Positions 43,399-53,072 of a stretch of 64,000 nt of DNA are shown in pieces (position 1 is the first letter of the stretch; the number at the start of each line of letters is the position of its first letter). The stretch spans positions 1 to 64,000 of the forward strand of contig SVJM01000007.1 of assembly GCA_015068975.1 (NCBI GenBank). Direction: 5' to 3'. This stretch comes from Oscillospiraceae bacterium. GTDB lineage: Bacteria; Bacillota; Clostridia; UMGS1810. The notes beneath the pieces were generated by a model that was given only the letters and a program-made list of their open reading frames with translations, ran no database searches and was not told the origin of the DNA. Made by a program: the position numbers and the translations under genes.

Positions 43399-46300
43399 TT
43401 AATTATCGAAATATTCGGTTAAATTATATGCGTTTATATTGATATCATTCATATGACCCAAAAGTGTATCATAAAACTCATACTCTCTGGTGATAATACC
43501 CTTATTTGCATCGATATTTGAAACATCTGAATTTGGATTTGAAGGGTCATTATCCATATACTTAAACCACTGCCATCCTACGAAGATTTTTGATTCAAGC
43601 ATAGAAAGTACAAAGCTCTGATAGTAGTATCCTCTCTCATCCTGTGTCTGGACAGTATATCCTACACCTGCCTGATTTGTAAGGGCAGATTGTTCTGTGC
43701 AGGCATCCATACCCTTAGCATACCATTCCTGATTCATAAGAGGCTTACCTGCCCATTTGTACCACTGCTCAATCTGAGCCGCATCCCCTGTCCATGCATT
43801 TCCGTAATAGTCATATCCTACGATATCACACCAGTTCTGAAGACCTCTGAATGCTCCCTGATGATGCTTATCCATCTTAGGACCTATGATCATATGGTTT
43901 CTGTCATATTTTCTTATAGCATCGGTACATACCTTCATATATCTGTCATATACAAATTCTACCCAGTCTCTCTTATCCTCATCTGTCACATCGCTGATTT
44001 CTGCATTGACACCATGACGGGATTTGAGCCATTCCCACGCAGTATAGTAGTTATATATATTCCATTGTTTATTGGGATCACAGTTTAAGTATGTCAAAAG
44101 CATATTATCATTTGCAATAGGCTCATTGTCCGTATTCCATCCGATTATATATGGACTGTCAGCATATGGCTTCACAAAGTTCTTTGCATATGCTTCACAG
44201 GCTACCACAAATTCAGGATCAAACACATTCATCATATTGTCCTCTTTGTCAGAGTCATATGTATTGATAAATGATTTGCTAAATCCTACCACATTAAGAG
44301 GTGTGACAGTGTCCGGAGAAGTAAGTAAGTTTTCTACACCTGACCAGGAGCCTGCAGAGTTGAAGCCATAGCCTCTTAACTGATCGTGAATCTTAAGCTG
44401 CCAGTTTTCCTTTGTTCCGTATACCTTTTCAAAGGCTGTCTTTGTAATGTCTGTAGATGTTCCGATAGATACTCCTGTTACACCCATAAATATAAGCTTG
44501 TATCCAAGAGGATCTATAATCCACCATCTGCCGTCAATCTCTTTTACATAGAAGAAGCCTGTGGCTTCATACTGTCCGCCATCGATCCATCCGCCATACT
44601 TTGAAAGATTTGGCATCTTATTCACAGGGGTATAATCCTTCACAGAAGAAAGTATACGTGTAGGAGTTTTCACAAAAGCATCAGCAGGTGTTTTCTTTCT
44701 TTTCATTACATCAATATAGTTAGAATAGTCATATCTTGACACCGCTTTGCTTCTTGCATCAAGTCCCAACCCTTCAAGAATAAGCTGAGGCTTAAATGAC
44801 TTCTGTGTACCTTCAAAAGACTCAAATTTAACATTTCCGTCTGATGTTTTTACCATAAAGCTTATTGCATCTTCGCCTTTGGAAAGTGCGTTATTTACTG
44901 CATCTGTTACGTCGAAGTAATATGTGATCCCCTGACCTTCTACATTTACAGAATCAATTTTATTTCCCAGCGACGGAAGGGTTGTATATATGGAGTTTTC
45001 ATCCCAGTTGTTACCTAAAGTATATATATCAAATGTACCCTTGGTTGTAAGACTGTATACATATAGTCCCACATAAGAATGACTTACAGTATTTGCAGTT
45101 TCTCTTGATATGTCAAACTTAAGAGCACCATGACGATTGGAGTTTACAGTCAATGTCGTAGTTGAATGATTTGACACCTGTGTGCTTGAAGGATCAAAAT
45201 ATGTGTCAACTGCAGGGAAATGATATGAGTTTTCTTTGTCAAAGCCAACATCTGACTCTATAGCATCCTTGTATGTGGCTTTGGATAGTCTGAGCATTTC
45301 TTTTGCATGCTCTATAGCCTCTGCCTCTGTGGTAAATCCGTATCCGGGAAGTCGCTTACCGATTTTCATCTTGGAAACGGCAGGAGTAATACCCATACCT
45401 GTAAGTACGCTTGCATAAATCTCAGAATCGTTACTTTTTGGTACATATTCCAGAAGAGAAACATTCATACTGTTTACCTGAAATCCTGTATTCACCTTAG
45501 GTCCTACCATTGCATTTAAAAGCTTACCCTCTTTGTCATACTCAGAAACAACTGTTCTTGCAATATCATTCTGAATTGAATAAAGATACTCTGTTTTTAC
45601 AGTGATTTTTTCGTCATCTCTTGCATAATCAAGCTTAGCATCCACTTCTGTTACGGAGAATTTGTCAAAATAGTAACTGTCGCATAATCCCTGATTTACA
45701 CCAAAGTTATTTCCTGTCTGATAAATACGAAGTGAATTTATGTAAGGATTTGAAAGACTGTCCTCTGAACCGTCATCAAGATACATATCATCCACAGTAT
45801 AATATATAGCTACTTCTGTCCACTCATCCCATGGCAAAAACACCTCATAGCTATGATTGTCTTCAGAGCTTGACCGACGATACTTATAGTTCTGACCGTC
45901 AGGTCCTGCAAGGACCACAGTATATCTTGTACCCACCGATTCATCAAGTTCCTCCTGACTAAAAGGCTTACAATCGGCGGTTGTTTCTCCCGTAGAACTA
46001 TATACTCCTTCACTTTTTACAGGATACATCATAAAGGAAATCCTGAAGGTTTTGCCCACATCATCCTCTGTAATATCTCTCTGAAGAAAATTGAGCACCT
46101 TAAGAGAAGCAGAAGTGTGACATATATCCGACATAAGTATTGATTTATTACCATCGTAGGCTTTTGCTTCGGTAACCTTAGGCGAACTCGAATACCCACC
46201 GAAAGCTCTGTATACACCTGAAGAAGAAGTGAATGTTTTTCCTGTTTCGTAAGTTTCAAGGTCATCAACACGGCTGGTTTTTACAGTACCGGCATTTATC

Positions 46301-47022
46301 GTCTGTAATGCTGTCACAGAGAAATTGTCCACATAGTAGGTGTTCGCAATACCCTGATTGATACTGTAATCTACACCACTCTGTATAAGTCTTAAACTGT
46401 CTATATAAGGGTTTGAAAGAGCATCCGCAGAATTGCTATCAAGAAATTCTTCAGTAACCGTATAAGCAAGCTCTACTTTATTCCATTGATTCCATTTAGC
46501 ATTGAATTCAAATTGTTCTTCTTTCTTTCCCTGACGGTATTTGTAATTCTGTCCGTCAGGCCCTGCAAGAAGCAGTCTGAATTCTGTGGAAACTGTTTCA
46601 TTAAGCATCTCTTCTGTAAATGGAGTACAAGCTTCAGGAGTATCGCCTTTTGACGAATATACACCCTTTGTTTTGTCAGGGTAAAGCATAAATGAAATGT
46701 TGAAGGTTGTTCCAACATCTGCAGAAGTAATTTTTCTCTGCAAAAAATTCAGAATCTTGAGTGATGCTGATGTGTGAGAGATACCGCTCATACAAAGGGA
46801 TTTTTCCCCCTCATATACCACATCGGTGCTTATGGTCGGTGAATTGGAATAATTACCAAATGCACGATATAATCCTGATTTGGCATTAAAAGTCTTACCA
46901 ACTTCATATCTTTCGAAGTCGTCTGCCCTTTGCACCATAAGAACTTCCTTTGCAAATATAAAAGAGGGCAAAGAACAGATTACAAGCGCTGTTGCCAGAA
47001 CTAATGAAATAAGTTTTTTCAT
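43399..47022 (-). CDS. secreted clan GH-A (GH50/agarase-like) enzyme, copy 1
   Basis: The protein has 1207 residues from the ATG at 47022, which begins a clear signal peptide (MKKLISLVLATALVICSL). Two tandem jelly-roll-like modules follow (about 30-220 and 235-450). Each ends in a YYVDNFSV or YYFDKFSV strand typical of carbohydrate-binding modules. Next come a short beta segment, a DNRLRE-like domain (about 620-760) and the catalytic domain (about 830-1207). The latter starts YEATGFFYVKEIDGRWWIID and holds candidate acid/base Glu in GWNTDNEP and nucleophile Glu in NQEWYAKG. The gene ends the array and lies 11 bases after its neighbour. Agarase-like similarity gives the fold, not the substrate. 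Confidence 0.72.
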   Translation of the reverse strand: MKKLISLVLATALVICSLPSFIFAKEVLMVQRADDFERYEVGKTFNAKSGLYRAFGNYSNSPTISTDVVYEGEKSLCMSGISHTSASLKILNFLQRKITSADVGTTFNISFMLYPDKTKGVYSSKGDTPEACTPFTEEMLNETVSTEFRLLLAGPDGQNYKYRQGKKEEQFEFNAKWNQWNKVELAYTVTEEFLDSNSADALSNPYIDSLRLIQSGVDYSINQGIANTYYVDNFSVTALQTINAGTVKTSRVDDLETYETGKTFTSSSGVYRAFGGYSSSPKVTEAKAYDGNKSILMSDICHTSASLKVLNFLQRDITEDDVGKTFRISFMMYPVKSEGVYSSTGETTADCKPFSQEELDESVGTRYTVVLAGPDGQNYKYRRSSSEDNHSYEVFLPWDEWTEVAIYYTVDDMYLDDGSEDSLSNPYINSLRIYQTGNNFGVNQGLCDSYYFDKFSVTEVDAKLDYARDDEKITVKTEYLYSIQNDIARTVVSEYDKEGKLLNAMVGPKVNTGFQVNSMNVSLLEYVPKSNDSEIYASVLTGMGITPAVSKMKIGKRLPGYGFTTEAEAIEHAKEMLRLSKATYKDAIESDVGFDKENSYHFPAVDTYFDPSSTQVSNHSTTTLTVNSNRHGALKFDISRETANTVSHSYVGLYVYSLTTKGTFDIYTLGNNWDENSIYTTLPSLGNKIDSVNVEGQGITYYFDVTDAVNNALSKGEDAISFMVKTSDGNVKFESFEGTQKSFKPQLILEGLGLDARSKAVSRYDYSNYIDVMKRKKTPADAFVKTPTRILSSVKDYTPVNKMPNLSKYGGWIDGGQYEATGFFYVKEIDGRWWIIDPLGYKLIFMGVTGVSIGTSTDITKTAFEKVYGTKENWQLKIHDQLRGYGFNSAGSWSGVENLLTSPDTVTPLNVVGFSKSFINTYDSDKEDNMMNVFDPEFVVACEAYAKNFVKPYADSPYIIGWNTDNEPIANDNMLLTYLNCDPNKQWNIYNYYTAWEWLKSRHGVNAEISDVTDEDKRDWVEFVYDRYMKVCTDAIRKYDRNHMIIGPKMDKHHQGAFRGLQNWCDIVGYDYYGNAWTGDAAQIEQWYKWAGKPLMNQEWYAKGMDACTEQSALTNQAGVGYTVQTQDERGYYYQSFVLSMLESKIFVGWQWFKYMDNDPSNPNSDVSNIDANKGIITREYEFYDTLLGHMNDININAYNLTEYFDN

Positions 47023-47032
47023 TTTCGCCTCC

Positions 47033-49981
47033 TTAATCCTTATCGAAATACTCAACAAGGGAATATGTATTTATATTCATTTCTTTCATATGTGAAAGAA
47101 ATGTATCCCAGGTTTTATATTCTCTGGTGATTATACCTTTGTTTGCATTTATATTTGAAAAATGATTGTTGGGGTATGCAGGATCATTGTCCATATATTT
47201 AAACCACTGCCATCCTACAAAGACCTTTGACTCTATCATATTAAGTACAAAACCCTGATAGTAATGGCCTCTTTCGTCCTGAGTCATAACTTCCCAGCCT
47301 ACGCCTGCTTCATTGATAAGATCTGTAATGTCGTTGCAGGCATCCTGCCCTTTTACATACCATTCTGCATTTACCATAGGTTTGCCTGACCATTTGTACC
47401 ACTGGTCAATCTGAGGCATATCACCTGTCCAGGTAGAATAATAATCATACCCTATCACATCCGACCAGTTTTTCAACGCTCTGAAGGCTCCATGATGAGG
47501 TTTATCCATTTTTGGTCCGAATATCATATGATTTTTGTCATATTTTCTAATAGCATCAGTACACACCTTCATATATCTGTCATATACAAATTCCACCCAG
47601 TCATTTTTGTCTTTCGCTGTAATATCGAGGAAAGTGACGTTTTCTCCATGACGTGATTTGAGCCATTCCCATGCGGTATAGTAGTTGTAGGGATACTCTC
47701 CGTCAGGGTCACATGTAAGATAACTAAAAAGCATATCATCGTTGGCAATAGGCTCATTATCTGTATACCATCCAATAATATATGGGCTGTCTGCATATGG
47801 TTCAATCCATGATTTGGCTCTTCTGTCTGATGTTTCTTCGAAAACCGGATCAAATACACAAAGCATATTGTCCTTTTCTGTAACAAAGGATGTTTTAAAT
47901 CCTACCTGTGCCAGAGGAATGGTATCAGACTTCGCCATAGGAAGCATCTTGTGATAATCACTCCATGGACCGCATCCGTTAAATCCATATTTGCGAAGGT
48001 CCTCGGGGATTTTGTTTGCCCAGTTTTCTTCTGTGCCGTAAACCTCTTTAAATCCCTTTACTTCATATTCTGTCTGTTGCTTTGGACAAACTTCAGCAAG
48101 TGCAATGTGAATTGTTTTATATCCTTCAGGATCTATTATCCACCATCTTCCGTCTATGAGTTCTGTACGATAAAATCCCGTTGCCTCATATTTTCCTCCA
48201 TCAAGCCAACCGCCGTATTTGTTTACTTTCGGTGCTGTGGTTTTTACCTTGTAATCCTTAAGAGATTTAATAGTTCGTGTTGGTGTGGGATAGAAGGTAT
48301 CTGTAGGGGTGATGTCCCTTTTCATAACCTTTATAAAGTTTGAGGTGTCATATGAAGATATCTTCTTTTCTCCCTCTTTCATCCCTACGCCTTCGAATAT
48401 AAGGCAAGGTTTGTTTGATTTGTTAGTTGATTCTTTTGTAATGAACTTAAGATTTGCATCATCAGTTTTTATAATTATACTTATACTCTTTCTTCCCGAA
48501 GAAAGCATCTTATTTACATATGATGATACATCAAACCAGTATTCCACAAGCTCTCCGTCAATATATTTAGATGAAATCTGCTCATTTGTCAAAGGAGCAG
48601 AAGAAAAAGTTATATCCTTTTCTCCTCTTTCATCATCAGTAGCATATATCAATACATCTCCGGGGGTTTTAAGTGAAGTAGTATAAAGTCTTATATATGC
48701 ATGGGATGTGGTGCTAAGTTTATAATCAGATATATCAAACTTCATATATGCCGAGCTGTTTTCATTGATGCTTATATCACCCTTGCTTGCCGAATTTTTG
48801 TCAGGGTTTGAGGAACTGTAGTCTGTATCATCCGTTGAGAAGAAATAAGCATTATCTGTATCCAGACCAATCTGAAGAGCATCTTTATAATCAGCTTTTG
48901 AGAGCTTAAGCATTTCCTGTGCTCTTTTTCTACCCTTTATTTCATCGATATACTCCATACTTTCAGGTCTGTCATATATTGAAGTAACAGGTGAAAGGGG
49001 ATTTAAGTAATCATCTGCGTATGTAACAGTATATATGGATGATTCATCCGATTTTCTTGTATATTTGCATTTAACAGGGAGAAACTTTCCTGTAACATCT
49101 CTTATATTGCTTTTTTCACTTATAAATGATCCGATAAGCTTGTTATCTTTGTCATATTCCATAATAAGTGTTCTGGCATATTCCTTATCTGTATCAACAA
49201 AGATATTTCTTACAGATATAGTATTGTCAGTTACAGAAAATTCTGTCTTAGCCTCTACCTCTTCCACCTTGAAATCATCCACATAGAATGTGTGACAAAG
49301 TCCCTGATCTATACCGTAATTGATTGTGTCCTGTCCAAGTCTCAGTGAATTTATATAAGGGTCAGACAGGGATTCTGTATTTCCATTGGAAAGATACTTC
49401 TCTTCCACTGTATAATACACATATACCTGATTCCACTTGTTCCATTCGGCAAATGCTGAATATTTAAGTGCATCATTATTTGCACGGTATTTGTAATTTT
49501 TGCCATTGGGGCCTGTCATAACTACAGAAAAATAAGTGCCTTTACTGTCTTTCAGCTCTTCTTCGGTATATAAGTGGTTTTTTCTCTCTGATTCTGCAAC
49601 ATCAGATACACCCTTATTGTATACTCCTGCTTTTTTGTCAGGATAAATCATAAAGGAAAGTCTGAATGTCTTCCCTATATCATCCTTTGTAAGCTCACGC
49701 TTGAAAATATCAAGGAACTTAAGCGTCGCATTACGATGACGGCGATTGGAAAACTTAATGGACTTCTCTCCGGAATATGCCACTTCATCTGATGGTTCTG
49801 CCTCATTGGCATGAGCGCCGAATGAGCAGTAGGTATTACTTTCAAACCCAAGATGATGATAGTCATATGATTCCATATCGTCATAAAGGTACTCAGATTC
49901 TTTTTGGGCAAAAGAAATACATGGAAAAACCATTACAAGCATTACAAGAATAAGCACAGTACTTATATATCTTTTCATCAT
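47033..49981 (-). CDS. secreted clan GH-A (GH50/agarase-like) enzyme, copy 2
   Basis: The protein has 982 residues from the ATG at 49981. A second ATG directly follows, and AAAGGAG precedes both. The signal peptide is about residues 1-25. This shorter form has only one N-terminal jelly-roll-like module (about 35-220), then the beta segment, the DNRLRE-like domain and the catalytic domain. Catalytic candidates are the Glu in GWYTDNEP and the Glu in NAEWYVKG. The acceptor-side sequence YDYYSTWTG differs from the YDYYGNAWT of its neighbours, a possible specificity change. It is co-transcribed with copies on both sides. Confidence 0.72.
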   Translation of the reverse strand: MMKRYISTVLILVMLVMVFPCISFAQKESEYLYDDMESYDYHHLGFESNTYCSFGAHANEAEPSDEVAYSGEKSIKFSNRRHRNATLKFLDIFKRELTKDDIGKTFRLSFMIYPDKKAGVYNKGVSDVAESERKNHLYTEEELKDSKGTYFSVVMTGPNGKNYKYRANNDALKYSAFAEWNKWNQVYVYYTVEEKYLSNGNTESLSDPYINSLRLGQDTINYGIDQGLCHTFYVDDFKVEEVEAKTEFSVTDNTISVRNIFVDTDKEYARTLIMEYDKDNKLIGSFISEKSNIRDVTGKFLPVKCKYTRKSDESSIYTVTYADDYLNPLSPVTSIYDRPESMEYIDEIKGRKRAQEMLKLSKADYKDALQIGLDTDNAYFFSTDDTDYSSSNPDKNSASKGDISINENSSAYMKFDISDYKLSTTSHAYIRLYTTSLKTPGDVLIYATDDERGEKDITFSSAPLTNEQISSKYIDGELVEYWFDVSSYVNKMLSSGRKSISIIIKTDDANLKFITKESTNKSNKPCLIFEGVGMKEGEKKISSYDTSNFIKVMKRDITPTDTFYPTPTRTIKSLKDYKVKTTAPKVNKYGGWLDGGKYEATGFYRTELIDGRWWIIDPEGYKTIHIALAEVCPKQQTEYEVKGFKEVYGTEENWANKIPEDLRKYGFNGCGPWSDYHKMLPMAKSDTIPLAQVGFKTSFVTEKDNMLCVFDPVFEETSDRRAKSWIEPYADSPYIIGWYTDNEPIANDDMLFSYLTCDPDGEYPYNYYTAWEWLKSRHGENVTFLDITAKDKNDWVEFVYDRYMKVCTDAIRKYDKNHMIFGPKMDKPHHGAFRALKNWSDVIGYDYYSTWTGDMPQIDQWYKWSGKPMVNAEWYVKGQDACNDITDLINEAGVGWEVMTQDERGHYYQGFVLNMIESKVFVGWQWFKYMDNDPAYPNNHFSNINANKGIITREYKTWDTFLSHMKEMNINTYSLVEYFDKD

Positions 49982-49991
49982 TTCTGCTCCT

Positions 49992-52961
49992 TTATTTATC
50001 AAAATACTGTGTAAGAGAATATACGTTTATATTAAGCTCCTTCATTATTGATAGGATCTCTGTCCATGGCTTATAATCTCTTGTATATATGCCCTTGTTC
50101 GCATTTTTGTCAGGTGAATATGATCCGTCAGATGCACCGCCAAGATTATCTGTATATCTGAACCATTGCCATCCTACGAATACATCTGATTCAAGCATAC
50201 TAAGTACAAAGCTCTGATAATAATAGCCTCTTTCTGCCTGAGTAGTAGCTGTCCAGCCTACGCCTGATTCATTGGTAAGGTCATTAATGCCTCTTGCATC
50301 ATCACCTTTTACATACCACTCTGTATTTATCATAGGCTTACCTGCCCATAGATACCACTGCTCAACCTGTGGGATATCTGCTGTCCACGCGTTGCCATAG
50401 TAATCATAGCCTACAATGTCAACCCATTTCTTAAGAGCTCTGAATGAACCCTGATGGTTTTTGTCAAGCTTAGGTCCTATTATCATATGATTTTTGTCAT
50501 ATTTTCTGATAGCATTTACACAGACATACATATATCTGTCATATACATACTCTACCCAGTCCATCTCATCCTTGGCTGTAATGTCTTCTAATGAGGCATC
50601 CTCACTGTAACGATCCTTAAGCCATGCCCATGCTGCATAGTAGTTGTATATGTTTCTGTCCTTGAAAGGATTACAGGTAAGATATGTTTCAAGCATATCA
50701 TTGTTTGCGATAGGTTCGTTATCTGTGATCCATCCAAGTACAAATGGATTGTCCGCATAAGGCTTGATCCATGTGGTTGCAACATTGTCTGCATGTGTCT
50801 CAAATTCAGGATCAAAAACACTTAACATATTGTCTACTTTACTGTTTTTGTCATATCCAAGTATAAATGAACCATTATACCCTGCCACAACCATAGGATC
50901 TACAGTTTTGGCATTTAAAGTATACTGATAATCACTCCATGGTCCTATTCCGTTAAAGCCGTAAGGGATAAGATCATCATTTAACTTTTCTACCCAGCCA
51001 TCGATTGAGCCGTACTTTTCGTCAAAACCCGCTGCCTGGGCTTCATTCTTTCTGTCAGGTTCAACACGGGATACTGCAATGTGCATCTGCTTGTATCCAT
51101 CAGGATCGATTATCCACCATCTGCCGTCAATAAGCTCTGTACGGAAAAATCCTGTAGCTTCATATTTGCCGCCATCAATCCAGCTGCCGTATTTATTAAG
51201 CTTTGGAGCTTGTGTAACAGGAGTATAATCCTTTATAGACGACATTATTCTTGTAGGTGTTCTGAAGAAATCCCCCTCTATACCTGATTTTCTCTTCATT
51301 ACGTCAATGTAGTTAGAATAATCAAAGGATGAAACCGCCTTTGAGCCTTCAGCCATTCCTATTCCTTCAAAAATAAGCTCAGGTTTAAATGACGCCTGAT
51401 TCATACTTCTTGAAGCAACGGTACAATGTCCTGTACCTTTTAAGCAGAAGGAAATATTGTCATCGCCATTTCTGAGGGCTTTATTTACATAAGGTGCCAC
51501 ATCAAACATATATACTACACTTTTACCGTCAACTGTCATGGTTGAAAGAGCATCACCGGCTTCAGGCATATTATTGTAAGTAATAGTTGTTTCACTCCAG
51601 TCAGAAGGACATTCATATACTGTCACTGCTCCCGGAGTTGTCAGACTATGTGTATACAAAGAAAGGTATGCATCACTTACTGATGAATAAGTGGCTGATG
51701 AAATATCAAACTTTATAAAAGTAAACATATCAGATTTAATAGCCATATCAGAAGTGTTTCTTACTTCATCAGGAGTTCTCGCTCTGGTATAGGCATCCTC
51801 TGTAGCGTGGAAATACTGATTATCCTTGTTAAGTCTTTCAGAATAGTCAAGTGCATCAGTATAATCCGCCTGAGATAATTCAAGCATTTTTTCTGCCTGA
51901 TTTTTTGCTTTGAATACAGACACTTCGCTATTTTCTACAGGTTGCTCCTGTATTTCTACCATAGGTGTAATTGGTTTTGTAAAATTGGAGGCATAAGAAA
52001 CTGCGTATATCCTGGAGTCAGACTGTTTTCTCATATATTCTTCGCTTGTAGCATTAAATGTTCCGTCATCGTCCTTGGTAGGATTTGAGCTTCCTACAGT
52101 AGCACCGCAAAGCTTACCGTCTTTGTCATATTCTATAATACATGTTCTTGCATTATCCACCTTACATTCATCAAAGAAATGTGTAACAACAGTTACTCTG
52201 TCACCTTCAAAGCCGCTCTTAAACTGAGCACCTACTTCATTTACCTTGAAATCGTCAAAGTAGAATGTATCTGTAAGTCCTTGATTTATGGAATAATCTA
52301 TATTGTCCTGATTAATTCTTATTGCATTTATATATGGGTCAGATTTTGCATCTTCCGATCCTGTGGGAAGTGTATCCGCAGTAACCTTGTAGTAAAAATT
52401 AATAAGATTCCACTTATCCCAGTAAACAAAGTAATCCACATCATCCTTTGCTCCTGTACGGTACATATATGAATTGCCGTCAGGACCAGCAGAACGGACA
52501 GTAATTTTTGTACCGATACTGTCTTTGAGTTCCTCTTCTGTATAAGCTTTTTCCGCTCTTTCTTCAGCGGTAAGACTGCCTACTCCTTCTTTGTATACTC
52601 CTGCAGATTTAAGAGGATATACATAAAACGAGATTCTAAATACCTTTCCCACATCATCTGTTGTAAGCTCTCTTCCAAATAGATTAAGCGCCTTAAGGCT
52701 TAAATTGGAGCCGTATCTTCCTGACTGCTTAATGGATTTGATACCCGAATGAGCCATTTCCTCACTTGCTACAGTACTTGCAGCAGGAGTACCAAATTCG
52801 CAGAATGCAGGATGTGATTTCACCTTGAATTTGGAACCAGTTTCATAACCTTCGATGCCATCTGACTTAAACATCTGATAGTTTACATCATTGGCTGCCA
52901 ACACCGGCATAAAACTTACGATTAAAGCCAGTATCAGAACTAAACTAACTACTTTTTTCAT
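49992..52961 (-). CDS. secreted clan GH-A (GH50/agarase-like) enzyme, copy 3
   Basis: The protein has 989 residues. A signal peptide (about 1-22) is followed by one N-terminal jelly-roll-like module (about 35-220), a beta segment, a DNRLRE-like domain (about 390-530, with SDWSETTITYNNMPEAG) and the catalytic domain from about 595. The candidate acid/base is E749 in ITDNEP and the nucleophile E881 in NTEWY. Their 132-residue spacing suits a clan GH-A barrel. It lies downstream of a 111-base gap with two hairpins, so it may begin a separately controlled transcript. Confidence 0.72.
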   Translation of the reverse strand: MKKVVSLVLILALIVSFMPVLAANDVNYQMFKSDGIEGYETGSKFKVKSHPAFCEFGTPAASTVASEEMAHSGIKSIKQSGRYGSNLSLKALNLFGRELTTDDVGKVFRISFYVYPLKSAGVYKEGVGSLTAEERAEKAYTEEELKDSIGTKITVRSAGPDGNSYMYRTGAKDDVDYFVYWDKWNLINFYYKVTADTLPTGSEDAKSDPYINAIRINQDNIDYSINQGLTDTFYFDDFKVNEVGAQFKSGFEGDRVTVVTHFFDECKVDNARTCIIEYDKDGKLCGATVGSSNPTKDDDGTFNATSEEYMRKQSDSRIYAVSYASNFTKPITPMVEIQEQPVENSEVSVFKAKNQAEKMLELSQADYTDALDYSERLNKDNQYFHATEDAYTRARTPDEVRNTSDMAIKSDMFTFIKFDISSATYSSVSDAYLSLYTHSLTTPGAVTVYECPSDWSETTITYNNMPEAGDALSTMTVDGKSVVYMFDVAPYVNKALRNGDDNISFCLKGTGHCTVASRSMNQASFKPELIFEGIGMAEGSKAVSSFDYSNYIDVMKRKSGIEGDFFRTPTRIMSSIKDYTPVTQAPKLNKYGSWIDGGKYEATGFFRTELIDGRWWIIDPDGYKQMHIAVSRVEPDRKNEAQAAGFDEKYGSIDGWVEKLNDDLIPYGFNGIGPWSDYQYTLNAKTVDPMVVAGYNGSFILGYDKNSKVDNMLSVFDPEFETHADNVATTWIKPYADNPFVLGWITDNEPIANNDMLETYLTCNPFKDRNIYNYYAAWAWLKDRYSEDASLEDITAKDEMDWVEYVYDRYMYVCVNAIRKYDKNHMIIGPKLDKNHQGSFRALKKWVDIVGYDYYGNAWTADIPQVEQWYLWAGKPMINTEWYVKGDDARGINDLTNESGVGWTATTQAERGYYYQSFVLSMLESDVFVGWQWFRYTDNLGGASDGSYSPDKNANKGIYTRDYKPWTEILSIMKELNINVYSLTQYFDK

Positions 52962-52996
52962 AACTTTGTACCTCTCTTTGTTTTAATCAGTATTTA

Positions 52997-53062
52997 CTGA
53001 CATATATGCCCTAATAGTTTAAGGCACATATGTCAGCCATCAACCCCAAATTGAGGTTGATG
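52997..53062 (-). repeat. two hairpins between copies 3 and 4
   Basis: The first is a 14-bp stem with one mismatch (52997-53010 with 53023-53036). The second is an 8-bp stem (53038-53045 with 53055-53062). Neither is followed by a clear T-run on the minus strand, so they may be an mRNA processing or stability element rather than a terminator. Confidence 0.6.
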
Positions 53063-53072
53063 ACTGTATATT

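Noticed and set aside
52997-53062. A riboswitch or intrinsic terminator between array copies 3 and 4
   Set aside because: The hairpins lack a T-run and match no aptamer that I recognise; kept only as a structured repeat.
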